In this document: piece after piece, positions 23,887 through 32,405 of the stretch
Layout of the letters: each line of letters starts with the position of its first letter
Numbering within the stretch: the stretch's first letter is position 1
Notes under the pieces: model-generated
The model's input: only the letters and a program-made list of their open reading frames with translations
The model's database searches: none
What the model was told of the DNA's origin: nothing
Translations under genes and position numbers: made by a program
Assembly (NCBI GenBank): GCA_014803545.1
Contig: JAAVBN010000020.1
Span: 1 to 47,115, forward strand
Length of the DNA: 47,115 nt
From: a bacterium
Lineage (GTDB): Bacteria; Pseudomonadota; Alphaproteobacteria; Rs-D84; CACZYB01
Direction of reading: 5' to 3'

Positions 23887-24900
23887 TTAGATTGTTTTTG
23901 AAATTGCAACTGCTGTATCAAGCATACGGTTGGAGAATCCCCATTCGTTATCATACCATGAAACGATACGAACAAAGTTTCCTTCCATAACTTTTGTTTC
24001 TCTTACTTCAAAAGTTGATGATGCAGGGTTGTGTATGAAATCAGATGAAACCAATGCTTCGTTATTTACGCAAAGGATTCCTTTATACCTATCTGACTTT
24101 GATGCTTCAATAATTGCATTATTGATTTCATCAACAGTTACATTTCTTTTTACAACGAATTTGAAGTCAACAAGTGAAACATCAGGTGTTGGAACACGGA
24201 TTGATGCACCGTCAAGTTTACCATCAAGTTCTGGGATAACAAGACCGATAGCCTTTGCCGCACCAGTTGTTGTAGGAATGATATTTTGAGCAGCAGCACG
24301 TGAACGGAAAAGGTTGCCCTTTAAATCTCTATCAAGTGTTACTTGGTCGCCAGTATATGAGTGAATTGTTGTCATATAACCATGTTCAATACCAAAGTTT
24401 CTGTGTAATACTTCTACAACAGGAGCCAAGCAGTTTGTTGTGCAAGATGCGTTTGAGAAAACTCTCATATCACTTGTGATTTTGTCTTGGTTAACACCGT
24501 AAACAACTGTTAAATCAGCACCCTTTGCAGGAGCAGAAACGAGAACTCTTTTTGCACCAGCATCCAAGTGAACTTGAGCTTTTTCACGTTCTGTGAAAAT
24601 ACCTGTGCATTCAAAAACTATATCAATATCCAAATCTTTCCATGGATATTCCTTTGGATCACGGATAGCGAACATTTTTGCCTTTTGATTTCCAGCAATA
24701 AGCACACCGTTTTCAAGTTTTGCTTCTACTGGAAGTCTTCCATGAACAGTATCATATTTTAGAAGATGTAGTGAAGATTCAGGGCTTGCCAAATCATTGA
24801 TAGCCACAACTTCAACATCATTTCTTCCACTTTCAATTAATGCACGGAAAGTCATTCTTCCGATACGGCCAAAACCATTTATTGCTACTTTTACAGCCAT
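23887..24900 (-). CDS. gapA: Glyceraldehyde-3-phosphate dehydrogenase
   Basis: 337 residues: NAD-binding 'INGFGRIGRM', 'INDLASPES' and the catalytic cysteine in 'SNASCTTNCLAP', with 'WYDNEWGFSNRM' at the C-terminus. It oxidises glyceraldehyde-3-phosphate in glycolysis. Its codon use is more GC-rich than its neighbours', as for highly expressed genes. Monocistronic, with clear promoter and terminator. Confidence 0.97.
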   Translation of the reverse strand: MAVKVAINGFGRIGRMTFRALIESGRNDVEVVAINDLASPESSLHLLKYDTVHGRLPVEAKLENGVLIAGNQKAKMFAIRDPKEYPWKDLDIDIVFECTGIFTEREKAQVHLDAGAKRVLVSAPAKGADLTVVYGVNQDKITSDMRVFSNASCTTNCLAPVVEVLHRNFGIEHGYMTTIHSYTGDQVTLDRDLKGNLFRSRAAAQNIIPTTTGAAKAIGLVIPELDGKLDGASIRVPTPDVSLVDFKFVVKRNVTVDEINNAIIEASKSDRYKGILCVNNEALVSSDFIHNPASSTFEVRETKVMEGNFVRIVSWYDNEWGFSNRMLDTAVAISKTI

Positions 24901-24950
24901 TTTATAATCCTTTCGTTTAGTTTGTTTATATCAAAGTAGTTGATGTAAAT

Positions 24951-24978
24951 ATTATACTATTTTAAAACATAAGTGCAA
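24951..24978 (-). promoter_or_regulatory. gapA promoter
   Basis: TTGCAC, 16-base spacer, TATAAT on the minus strand, about 50 bases ahead of gapA. Confidence 0.65.
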
Positions 24979-25006
24979 GAGGAATTTTTTTTATGATATA
25001 TTTTTA

Positions 25007-25034
25007 TTGACATTTGCTTTTTTTTGTTTATATT
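25007..25034 (+). promoter_or_regulatory. Promoter of the small membrane-protein gene
   Basis: TTGACA, 16-base spacer, TATATT, about 40 bases ahead of the ATG at 25076. Confidence 0.6.
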
Positions 25035-25075
25035 AATGAAGATTAGTTTAACTTAACAAAAAAATAGGTAAAAAA

Positions 25076-25450
25076 ATGAAAAACCAAATAATCGCACCAC
25101 TAATTCTTTGTGGACTATTGATAAGCATACCAGTTTCAATGATTAACAATTATAATAAAAAAGAAGAAAAAAAATATAAGGAATTACCTTTTACTACTGG
25201 AACAGTAGTTGAGAAGATAGATATAAACACACAAAATCCAAAAACAATGTTTTTAGTAGATACCGATGGCAACAAAGATACTATTGAAAAAGAGATGACT
25301 ATAAGAAAAGATTCTTTGGAAAATATTGCAATTATTAATGCTATAAATAAAGATTCAAAAATAAAATTCAAAGATAAGTTTGAAGATTCAAGTTTTTTAC
25401 GATTAAAAGATATTTATCAAATTAATGATTTTACTGTTAAGCAAAGATAA
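25076..25450 (+). CDS. Small single-helix membrane protein (paralogue 2)
   Basis: 124 residues with an N-terminal helix (about residues 5-22) and the same domain as the product of 23387-23767: 'KELPFTTGTVVEKIDI', 'VDTDGNKDTIEKEMTI', 'DIYQINDFTVKQR'. The two genes flank gapA in opposite orientation. Function unknown. It ends in the terminator that begins repeat copy 2. Confidence 0.65.
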   Translation: MKNQIIAPLILCGLLISIPVSMINNYNKKEEKKYKELPFTTGTVVEKIDINTQNPKTMFLVDTDGNKDTIEKEMTIRKDSLENIAIINAINKDSKIKFKDKFEDSSFLRLKDIYQINDFTVKQR

Positions 25451-25640
25451 AAATAAGCCCCTTGATTGTAGGGGCTGTTTTTTTAGAGAAAACAAAACTA
25501 TGAAAAATAATTGCAACAATTTATAAGATATCCAGTCTTAATTGTCCATCCCCCTTACCCCCCCCCCTATGGGGATGGACCAAAGACTGTCGTCTTTGAA
25601 AATTAAGGAAGATATAAAAAAACTCCCAAAACGGGAGGTA
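25450..25640. repeat. Dispersed intergenic repeat, copy 2, with C10 hairpin
   Basis: Counterpart of 856-1041. In order it holds an AGCCCC/GGGGCT terminator (25456-25484); a 10-bp perfect inverted repeat GTCCATCCCC/GGGGATGGAC (25544-25553, 25571-25580) whose 17-base loop holds a C10 run (25558-25567); an AAAGAC/GTCTTT hairpin just behind it; and a terminator for the minus-strand gene. Copy 1 lacks the C10 loop. Confidence 0.75.
25558..25567 (-). repeat. G10 homopolymer tract in a hairpin loop
   Basis: Ten C's on the plus strand, in the loop of the inverted repeat. It is the longest of the four such tracts in the window and, like the others, reads G-run then TAA on the minus strand. Confidence 0.88.
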
Positions 25641-25642
25641 AT
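25618..25642 (-). terminator. Terminator of the large Gly/Cys-repeat gene
   Basis: CTCCC/GGGAG stem with an AAAAC loop and a T run on the minus strand, directly behind the stop at 25645. Confidence 0.8.
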
Positions 25643-25644
25643 TT

Positions 25645-27751
25645 CTACTTCAAAGAATCTTCACACTTTTCCGCCACGTCAACATTTTTTGCCAGTTTAT
25701 TAAGAGTCATTGCACCAAGCACTATACCACTGGCACTTGTTCCTGTCGCAATTCCTGCACTTATATTTGCGGTTATATTCAAAGCCTTTGCATTCAATCT
25801 TCCTTCTTCCGTAGATTTCGCATTTTCCTTTGTCTTTTTATTATTTGCCACAGCAGAAGTGATAGTTCCAACCGTTCCAGCCACAGCTCCAACACCTCCT
25901 ACAACAGCAGAGGCAACCATTACTCCTTTAATTTCTTTGATGTTGGCAGTATCAAAACCACTGCAAGATTTAACTATGTTTTGATAGGTTGAAAGGTCGG
26001 TGTCAATCTTCTCCGCCACGGCATTATTTACACTGGATTTAAGAGTAGTGATAGACCTATCGCAATCCTTCATTTTTTCCATAAGGTCATCAAGTTTTTT
26101 TGCACTGATACCAGAGGTAATTGTGGAGGTTGTAGAAGTTGCAATACTTCCCGCCATAAGCCCAGTCCGAAGATTACCGAGAGTTTGAGAGGTGGCATTA
26201 AGTTTTTCATTATCTTGTTTTAATTCCTTTATTTCTTTTTTAGTTAATGCTCTATCCTTCAATGTATTGAGAGTTTCTGTATCTGTCATTATCATTTCTG
26301 TTTGTATTAAATCTCTTTGCTCTTTTATAGCTTCTACATTGCGTAAACCAAATTCATTACCATATGAACTTGATGAAAGTAATACAGCTTTTCCTGTTGT
26401 ATAATTCCCGTTTTTATATTTATTTATATATGAATCAACATCAGTAAAGGTTTCTTCTGGATATTTTACTTTTTCAATTTGGGAATCTGTTAATGTTGGA
26501 CTATTTTCCACAATCTTATTAGTCATACCAGGGAGATTAAAACCTTCTGTAATATAAATATGGTCATGTAAAGAATTTATGTTTAAAATATTTGATGTAA
26601 ATGATAAAGAAGCATCACCAAATCCATTGTAAGTATATTGACGCATTGTTTTTGTAGATCTTATATAATTATTACCTCCAAATAATTCTGAAATTTTATC
26701 TCCAGCATTTATATATGTTGTATCTAGTCGCTTAATTTCATCATGAAGTATTTGAGCTTCTTCTATTAAATTATCACAACTTATACTTATATTTTTTTCA
26801 AAAGCTATAAGTTTAGATCGTATATCTAGCCATTCATTTTTTTCTTCTTCACTTAGCTCTTCTGTATGAATTTGTATGTCCCTTATATAAGGATCTTTAT
26901 TATCTAAATATTTTTTTTTATATCTTTGATATGCTATTTCCAGAAGTTGATCTTTTCTATTAGCAAGTTTTATATATCCTTCATTATTGTTATTAGCTTC
27001 GTTATTAGCTTCTAATTGTTTATTAATATCTTCTTTACAAGAGTTATATTCTTTCATCTTTGTATTATATTGTTTATAAAGTTCAGGGACCTCCTTTATT
27101 GCTCTTTGTCGTTGAAGAGCAAGTTCTTCTATATTTTCCTTTCTTTTTTTATCAAAGTCATCATTACGATTTTGTTGTTCTTCAATATCTCTTTCTATAT
27201 TTTTTAATTCATCATTAAGTTGTACTTGTAGCTGTTTTTTTTTAATCTCTTTTTTATTCTCCTCTATCTTCTTATCCTTTACCGATTTCACAATACCGCT
27301 TGCCAATGCCCCGCCAGAGGTAAGGGTTCCAACGGCACTTGCTCCAGTTGAAACGCCAGCCAAAACTTGTATGGTTTTTAAATCCTTTACTATACCAATA
27401 CATGAATTTTTTGCTTTCGCTACATTGTTATTAATGGTTTGCAAGATTTCTTTTTTCTCTTCTTCTGCCTTTTTAATTTCCGCTTCCTGTATTTCCAATA
27501 AAGCGTTATTTTCTGTATCAAGAATCGTTATGTTTTCCGCATCTTTAATAGTTGTATCGTTTTGGATAGTTGTTTTTGTAGAATTTTTTTGATTTCGTTT
27601 TAAATTTTGCTTTCTTGTATTTCTGATATTTTTAGCCAAGACAAGGTCAGATACACAAAATAAAATTAAACAGAGTATAGAGATTTTTTTGATATAACTC
27701 TTTGAATTTATAGAACTATTTACCCCCCCCCATAGGGTGTTTTTTAACCAT
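25645..27751 (-). CDS. Large secreted Gly/Cys-repeat protein, frameshifted (phase-OFF) at a G9 tract
   Basis: From 27639 (TTG) downward there is an open frame of 664 residues. Its ends match the 351-residue protein at 1042-2097 closely (Gly-rich repeats, 'KSCSGFDTANIKEIK', 'LNKLAKNVDVAEKCED'), with a charged coiled-coil insertion of about 330 residues in the middle. The TTG is not a convincing start: upstream lie an ATG at 27751 with AGGAG, a G9 run, and a hydrophobic signal-peptide sequence ending LVLA|KN in the 664-residue frame. With G9 the ATG reads MVKKHPMGGGK and stops (27716). With G8 it would give a 701-residue secreted protein with the same leader as the gene at 2110-3072. I annotate it as a switched-off contingency gene; a plain pseudogene or assembly error is the alternative. 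Confidence 0.75.
27723..27731 (-). repeat. G9 homopolymer tract in leader (OFF copy)
   Basis: Nine C's on the plus strand, at codons 7-10 of the leader. Copy at 3045-3052 has eight and is in frame. Confidence 0.9.
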
Positions 27752-27778
27752 ACTGATACTCCTTTTTTAATTTATTAC

Positions 27779-27807
27779 ATAATACCATATTTTAGGATTA
27801 TATACAA
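27779..27807 (-). promoter_or_regulatory. Promoter of the phase-OFF gene
   Basis: TTGTAT, 17-base spacer, TATTAT; the same 29 bases as at 3101-3129. Confidence 0.7.
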
Positions 27808-27825
27808 GAGAATAAATTTTTATTA

Positions 27826-28755
27826 TTAAGGATTTTCAACCTTTCTTGAACCAATAATTTTTATTTCATATTCAAGCATTATGCCAAATTTTTCATAAAC
27901 TGTATATCTTACTTTTTCCGCCAAATCTTCAATATCAGCAGATGTAGCATCACATTCATTTATTATAAAGTTTGCATGCTGTGTAGATATAATCGCACCA
28001 CCAAGTTTTAATCCCTGACAACCCGCTTCTTTGATAAGCTTCCATGCCGAATAATCAGTCGGATTTTTAAATGTTGAACCAGCCGTCTTTGTATATGTAG
28101 GTTGAACAGCATCTTTTTCCCTTAAAATCTTATCCATTTTTTCTTGGATTTTCTTGGAATCACCAACTTCCCCCTTTAATACAACAGAGGTAATTATGTA
28201 ATTTGGATTAATAGAAGAATCCCTATACACCAAACCACATTCACTTGCTGGGATTATTTTGAGTTCACCATTAAGCTTGTCTATAACCTCAATTTCAACC
28301 AAAATATCCTTTATTTCACGCTTAAAACAACCAGCATTTGTGATAACCGCTCCACCAATAGAACCAGGTATTCCAAACAAAAACTCAAATCCCTTTATTT
28401 TATTTTCCATTGCAAATTTTGAAATAGCTATATTGGAGGCAAACGCACCACAAACAACCTTGCAATTATCATCATTTGATACATAAACATCATTAAAAGC
28501 ATCTGATTGAAGCCTTATCGTAATACCATTTAAAACACCATCACGAATAAGTATATTTGAACCAAAACCCAATGTATGTATAGGCATATCCTTTGGCGCA
28601 TGTTTTAAAAAATCAATTAAATCCTTTTTATCCTTTGGGCTAAAAAATACTTCTGCCTGACCGCCAGTTTTAAACCTAGTAAAATTAGCTAAATTATAAT
28701 TTACTAATAATTCACCTTTTACTTTTGGTAAATCTTTCATAACTGAATTTTCCAT
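27826..28755 (-). CDS. murB: UDP-N-acetylenolpyruvoylglucosamine reductase
   Basis: About 309 residues: FAD-binding 'FTRFKTGGQAEVFF', 'GIPGSIGGAVITNAGCF', catalytic 'VYRDSSINPNY' and the C-terminal 'GIMLEYEIKIIG'. It reduces enolpyruvyl-UDP-GlcNAc to UDP-MurNAc. I prefer the ATG at 28755, which overlaps the murC stop, over the TTG at 28773. Last gene of the dcw operon here; ddl, ftsQ, ftsA and ftsZ, which often follow murB, are not in the window. Confidence 0.94.
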   Translation of the reverse strand: MENSVMKDLPKVKGELLVNYNLANFTRFKTGGQAEVFFSPKDKKDLIDFLKHAPKDMPIHTLGFGSNILIRDGVLNGITIRLQSDAFNDVYVSNDDNCKVVCGAFASNIAISKFAMENKIKGFEFLFGIPGSIGGAVITNAGCFKREIKDILVEIEVIDKLNGELKIIPASECGLVYRDSSINPNYIITSVVLKGEVGDSKKIQEKMDKILREKDAVQPTYTKTAGSTFKNPTDYSAWKLIKEAGCQGLKLGGAIISTQHANFIINECDATSADIEDLAEKVRYTVYEKFGIMLEYEIKIIGSRKVENP

Positions 28756-28756
28756 T

Positions 28757-30166
28757 TTATTTTTTACTTTCAATCAATTTTGGTAATTCATAAATCATAT
28801 GCTTTATATCACCAGCACCAAATGACACAATTATATCACCATCTCTTAAATTTGACAATATTATATCAACAACTTCTGTAAAATCAGATACTTGATAAAC
28901 ATTTTTTTTGCCACTTTTAGATAAGGCATTATAAAAATCAATGTGATTCTTCATATTTTCTGACGATTCTCCTGCACCAAACACAGGCATACAAATAACA
29001 AAATCTGCATTATCAAAACATTTTAAAAAGTCATTAAATAAATCAGTCAGTCTGGAATATCTGTGTGGTTGAAAAATAGCCATAATCCTACCACTTCCTA
29101 CAACATCACGAGCCATAGCAAGAGTTGTTTCAATTTCCTTTGGGTGATGAGCATAATCATCAAAAATGCGAATACCATTCACATTACCAACCTTTGAAAA
29201 TCTATGTTTTACCCCTTTGAAATTTGAAAATGCTAAACGAATTTTATCCTCACTGATTCCTAAGAATTTAGAAATAGAAAGTGCGACCAAAGAATTTAAA
29301 ACATTATGCTTTCCAAACATAGGTATATGAAGGTTTTCTATTCTACTTCCATCTTTGTATACCGCATCAAAATACCCACCATCAATATCAAAATGAATAT
29401 TTTCAGCCCATACATCAGCATCTTTTGAAAAACCATAAGTAATTATATTTTTCTTTCCTTCAAATTCAGATTTTAACTCCATAACCACAGGATGATCCGC
29501 ACACATAACAACCAATCCAGAATTTGGAACTCTATTTATATACTCACGAAAATAGTTTTTAAGGTTATCAAAAGTCTTGTAAAATTCCATATGCTCCGCA
29601 TCAATATTTGTAATAACCGCAATATCCACAGTAAAGTGTTTAAGATTTCCAAATGCTTCACAAGTTTCTGCAACAACCCAATCCCCATCACCAACAAGAT
29701 TACTTGATGAATAATGAGTAATAATTCCACCGTCAATAACAGTAGGTTTTAGCCCAGCCATATCAAGCAAAGTTCCAACAAATGATGTGGTAGTAGTCTT
29801 TCCATGCGTTCCACTTATACCAATGGATTTTTTAAGCCCCATAACAGCTTGAAGCATTACTGCACGTTCAATAATAGGAAGCCCAAGCTCTCTCGCTCTT
29901 ACCATTTCAACATTATCATCTGGTACAGCAGAGGAAAATACAACAAAATCAGCACCATCTACATTTTCACTTTTATGCCCGATAAAAGTTTTTGCACCAA
30001 GATTTGAAAGATGTTGAAGATTTTCGCCATCTGCCTCATTTGAACCTTGAACTTTATATCCCATTTTAAGCAATACTTCGGCAATAGAACTCATTCCAAT
30101 ACCATCAGCACCGATAAAATGAAATACAGATGAAAATGGTACGCTTTTTAAATCAACTTTTGGCAA
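28757..30166 (-). CDS. murC: UDP-N-acetylmuramate--L-alanine ligase
   Basis: About 469 residues: 'FHFIGADGIGMSSIAEVLL' (N-terminal nucleotide site, with GADGIGMS for the usual GIGGIGMS), ATP loop 'GISGTHGKTTTTS' and 'DYAHHPKEIETTL'. It adds L-Ala to UDP-MurNAc. The frame is open from 30232, but that part overlaps murG; a TTG at 30166 with AAGGA upstream starts just before conserved sequence. Confidence 0.93.
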   Translation of the reverse strand: MPKVDLKSVPFSSVFHFIGADGIGMSSIAEVLLKMGYKVQGSNEADGENLQHLSNLGAKTFIGHKSENVDGADFVVFSSAVPDDNVEMVRARELGLPIIERAVMLQAVMGLKKSIGISGTHGKTTTTSFVGTLLDMAGLKPTVIDGGIITHYSSSNLVGDGDWVVAETCEAFGNLKHFTVDIAVITNIDAEHMEFYKTFDNLKNYFREYINRVPNSGLVVMCADHPVVMELKSEFEGKKNIITYGFSKDADVWAENIHFDIDGGYFDAVYKDGSRIENLHIPMFGKHNVLNSLVALSISKFLGISEDKIRLAFSNFKGVKHRFSKVGNVNGIRIFDDYAHHPKEIETTLAMARDVVGSGRIMAIFQPHRYSRLTDLFNDFLKCFDNADFVICMPVFGAGESSENMKNHIDFYNALSKSGKKNVYQVSDFTEVVDIILSNLRDGDIIVSFGAGDIKHMIYELPKLIESKK

Positions 30167-30179
30167 TTTCAATTCCTTT

Positions 30180-31274
30180 TTACATTTTTTTAAGCAAGCC
30201 GTCAATTTCATCAACGATATTTTTGCTTGCATTATTTTTTAATTTAAAGATTTTAGCTTTTTTTGCCATATTTTCAAGTAAATTTTCATTTATCACAAAT
30301 TTCTTTAATACATTATAAAGGCTTTCTGCGGTAAAATCATCTTGTAAAATAATTTCACCACCACCAACAGATGTAATTTGTTCCGCATTTATAACTTGCT
30401 GTCTGTCCTTATGCTTTATCGGAATAAATATAGCAGGTCTTCCAACACTTCCCACTTCTAAAACAGTAGAAGCTCCAGCCCGTCCAATAAATAAATGACA
30501 TTTTTTAAGAATTTCCGCTGGATTATCAAAAAAGCTCCTTATTTCACATTTTATATTAAACGATTTGTAAAAAGATTTTACTCTATCAATATCATATTGA
30601 ACTACTTGCTGATAAACAAATAAACGTTTCCTTATTTTTTCATCAAGCATAGCAATAGCCTTTGAAACAATATCGGAAAAAATTTCTGCCCCCTGTGAAC
30701 CACCCATAACAGCAATTACAAAAGGCACTTTGTCATTAATAGTAGGATAGGGTGTATCAACAATCTTTTTTACTTCATCACGAAGAGGAAGCCCAACAAA
30801 TTTAACCTTTGCTCCATCTGGTACTTTTTTTGTGTTTTTAAATGATACGGCTACAACATCTGCAAATTTAGAAAGAAATATATTTGCATTTCCCAAAATT
30901 GAATCTGCATTGTGTATCAAAGTTTTTTTACCCAAAATTTTACCCCATAAAACCACAGGCACAGAAATATATCCACCCATTCCAATTACAACCTTTGGTC
31001 TTATCATCATCATATGGAAAAAAGTTTGCACAAAACCAATTGCAAGTTTTGAAAGACTTCTTATCCTATACCACAAATTTTCACCACTTAATCCGCCCCC
31101 AATAATAGTGCGAATTTTTTTAAATTGAGAAGCAAATCTTTTACCTCTTTTATCAGTAATAAGATATACATCATATCCCCTTGCTTCTAATTCTTTTTTT
31201 ATTTCTGATGCAGGGAACAAATGACCACCTGTGCCACCAGCACCTATAACAATTTTAATTTTTTTATTTTTCAT
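30180..31274 (-). CDS. murG: Lipid II synthase (GlcNAc transferase)
   Basis: 364 residues: 'IVIGAGGTGGHLFPASEI', 'GMGGYISVPVVLWGK', 'VMGGSQGAEIFS' and 'GRAGASTVLEVGSVGRPAIFIP', all MurG hallmarks. It adds GlcNAc to lipid I at the inner face of the membrane. The ATG at 31274 has AGAGGTGAT upstream and overlaps the ftsW end by 11 bases; the open frame further upstream reads ftsW sequence. Confidence 0.95.
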   Translation of the reverse strand: MKNKKIKIVIGAGGTGGHLFPASEIKKELEARGYDVYLITDKRGKRFASQFKKIRTIIGGGLSGENLWYRIRSLSKLAIGFVQTFFHMMMIRPKVVIGMGGYISVPVVLWGKILGKKTLIHNADSILGNANIFLSKFADVVAVSFKNTKKVPDGAKVKFVGLPLRDEVKKIVDTPYPTINDKVPFVIAVMGGSQGAEIFSDIVSKAIAMLDEKIRKRLFVYQQVVQYDIDRVKSFYKSFNIKCEIRSFFDNPAEILKKCHLFIGRAGASTVLEVGSVGRPAIFIPIKHKDRQQVINAEQITSVGGGEIILQDDFTAESLYNVLKKFVINENLLENMAKKAKIFKLKNNASKNIVDEIDGLLKKM

Positions 31275-32403
31275 TTTTATCACCTCTACCATTATATTCT
31301 TGCAATATTGCAAGCAATAACCCCATACCAAGACAAGAAGAAATAAATGATGATCCACCATAAGAAATAAATGGCAAAGTCATTCCCTTTGTTGGTATAA
31401 GCGCCAAATTAGAACAAATATTCACGCAAACCTGAAATGTAAAGTAAGTTGCAATTCCAGTTCCCGCAAAAATCACAAACGGATTTTTCTTTTCTTTTAA
31501 AATATTAAATATTCTTATAAGCATCATAAAAAATATTACAAGTAAAATGATAGAAAGCAACGCACCCATTTCCTCCACCATAGCGGAAAAAATAAAATCT
31601 GTATGCACATCAGGTATCATCTTTTTCAAATTATTTGTATGACTTCCAAAAAGTCCAGCTTCCTTAATTGTCTGTAAAGCCTTATCTATTTGATAATGAT
31701 CCTTATTACCACTTTTATCTAAAAATTGATTTATACGATTATAAAAGTGTGGCAAAGTAAAATACGCTGTGAATAGCACAGAAACGCCAAGCCCAACTAA
31801 CCCAAAAATCCATTTCCAAGCAAGTCCAGCAACAAAAACTTCCGCAACGAATATCATACAAAAAGTTGTAAGCATACCAATATCAGGTTGAAAAAATAAA
31901 ACTCCAGCAACAGCTACCATTACTCCAATTAAAAGTAATATATTGTTCTTCATTCTTTTTTTATCATCAAGGACTTGAAATTCCTTAATCCTAATAAGGA
32001 TAAGAGCAATTACAATCGCAAATATAGGCTTTAAAATTTCAGATGGTTGTAATGATACTCCTAATCTTAACCATCTGTGCGCTCCCTTTATCGGCGGAAA
32101 AAAGAAAGTTGCAATAAGACATATAAACAACACTAAAAATCCAATAATAGACAGCCTTTTAATATTTCTAATTGATAAAAACGAAGACGAAAGTAATACT
32201 GCAATCCCAATGCCGACATAACCCAAATATTTATTTATGTAATAATAGCTGTTAAGTCGTCCTCTTATCGCAGAATATGGACTTGCTGCAAAGATCATAA
32301 AAACACCAATACCAATCAAAAATAATGTTTCAATGAATATAGCCTTGTCCAAGCTAAACCACCATTTTGCAAGTCTACTTTTATCAGTCCGTTGAATAAA
32401 CAT
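31264..32403 (-). CDS. ftsW: Division septum glycosyltransferase FtsW
   Basis: 379 residues with about ten helices and the SEDS motifs 'GAHRWLRLGVSLQPSEILKP', 'FQPDIGM' and 'PTKGMTLPFISYGGSS'. FtsW polymerises septal glycan with FtsI. It starts 2 bases behind murD. Slightly shorter than E. coli FtsW. Confidence 0.95.
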   Translation of the reverse strand: MFIQRTDKSRLAKWWFSLDKAIFIETLFLIGIGVFMIFAASPYSAIRGRLNSYYYINKYLGYVGIGIAVLLSSSFLSIRNIKRLSIIGFLVLFICLIATFFFPPIKGAHRWLRLGVSLQPSEILKPIFAIVIALILIRIKEFQVLDDKKRMKNNILLLIGVMVAVAGVLFFQPDIGMLTTFCMIFVAEVFVAGLAWKWIFGLVGLGVSVLFTAYFTLPHFYNRINQFLDKSGNKDHYQIDKALQTIKEAGLFGSHTNNLKKMIPDVHTDFIFSAMVEEMGALLSIILLVIFFMMLIRIFNILKEKKNPFVIFAGTGIATYFTFQVCVNICSNLALIPTKGMTLPFISYGGSSFISSCLGMGLLLAILQEYNGRGDKNEK

Positions 32404-32405
32404 AT

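Noticed and set aside
27639..27639. TTG as the true start of the 664-residue frame
   Set aside because: It has no ribosome site and falls exactly at the end of an otherwise intact signal peptide; the real start is the ATG at 27751, out of frame through G9.
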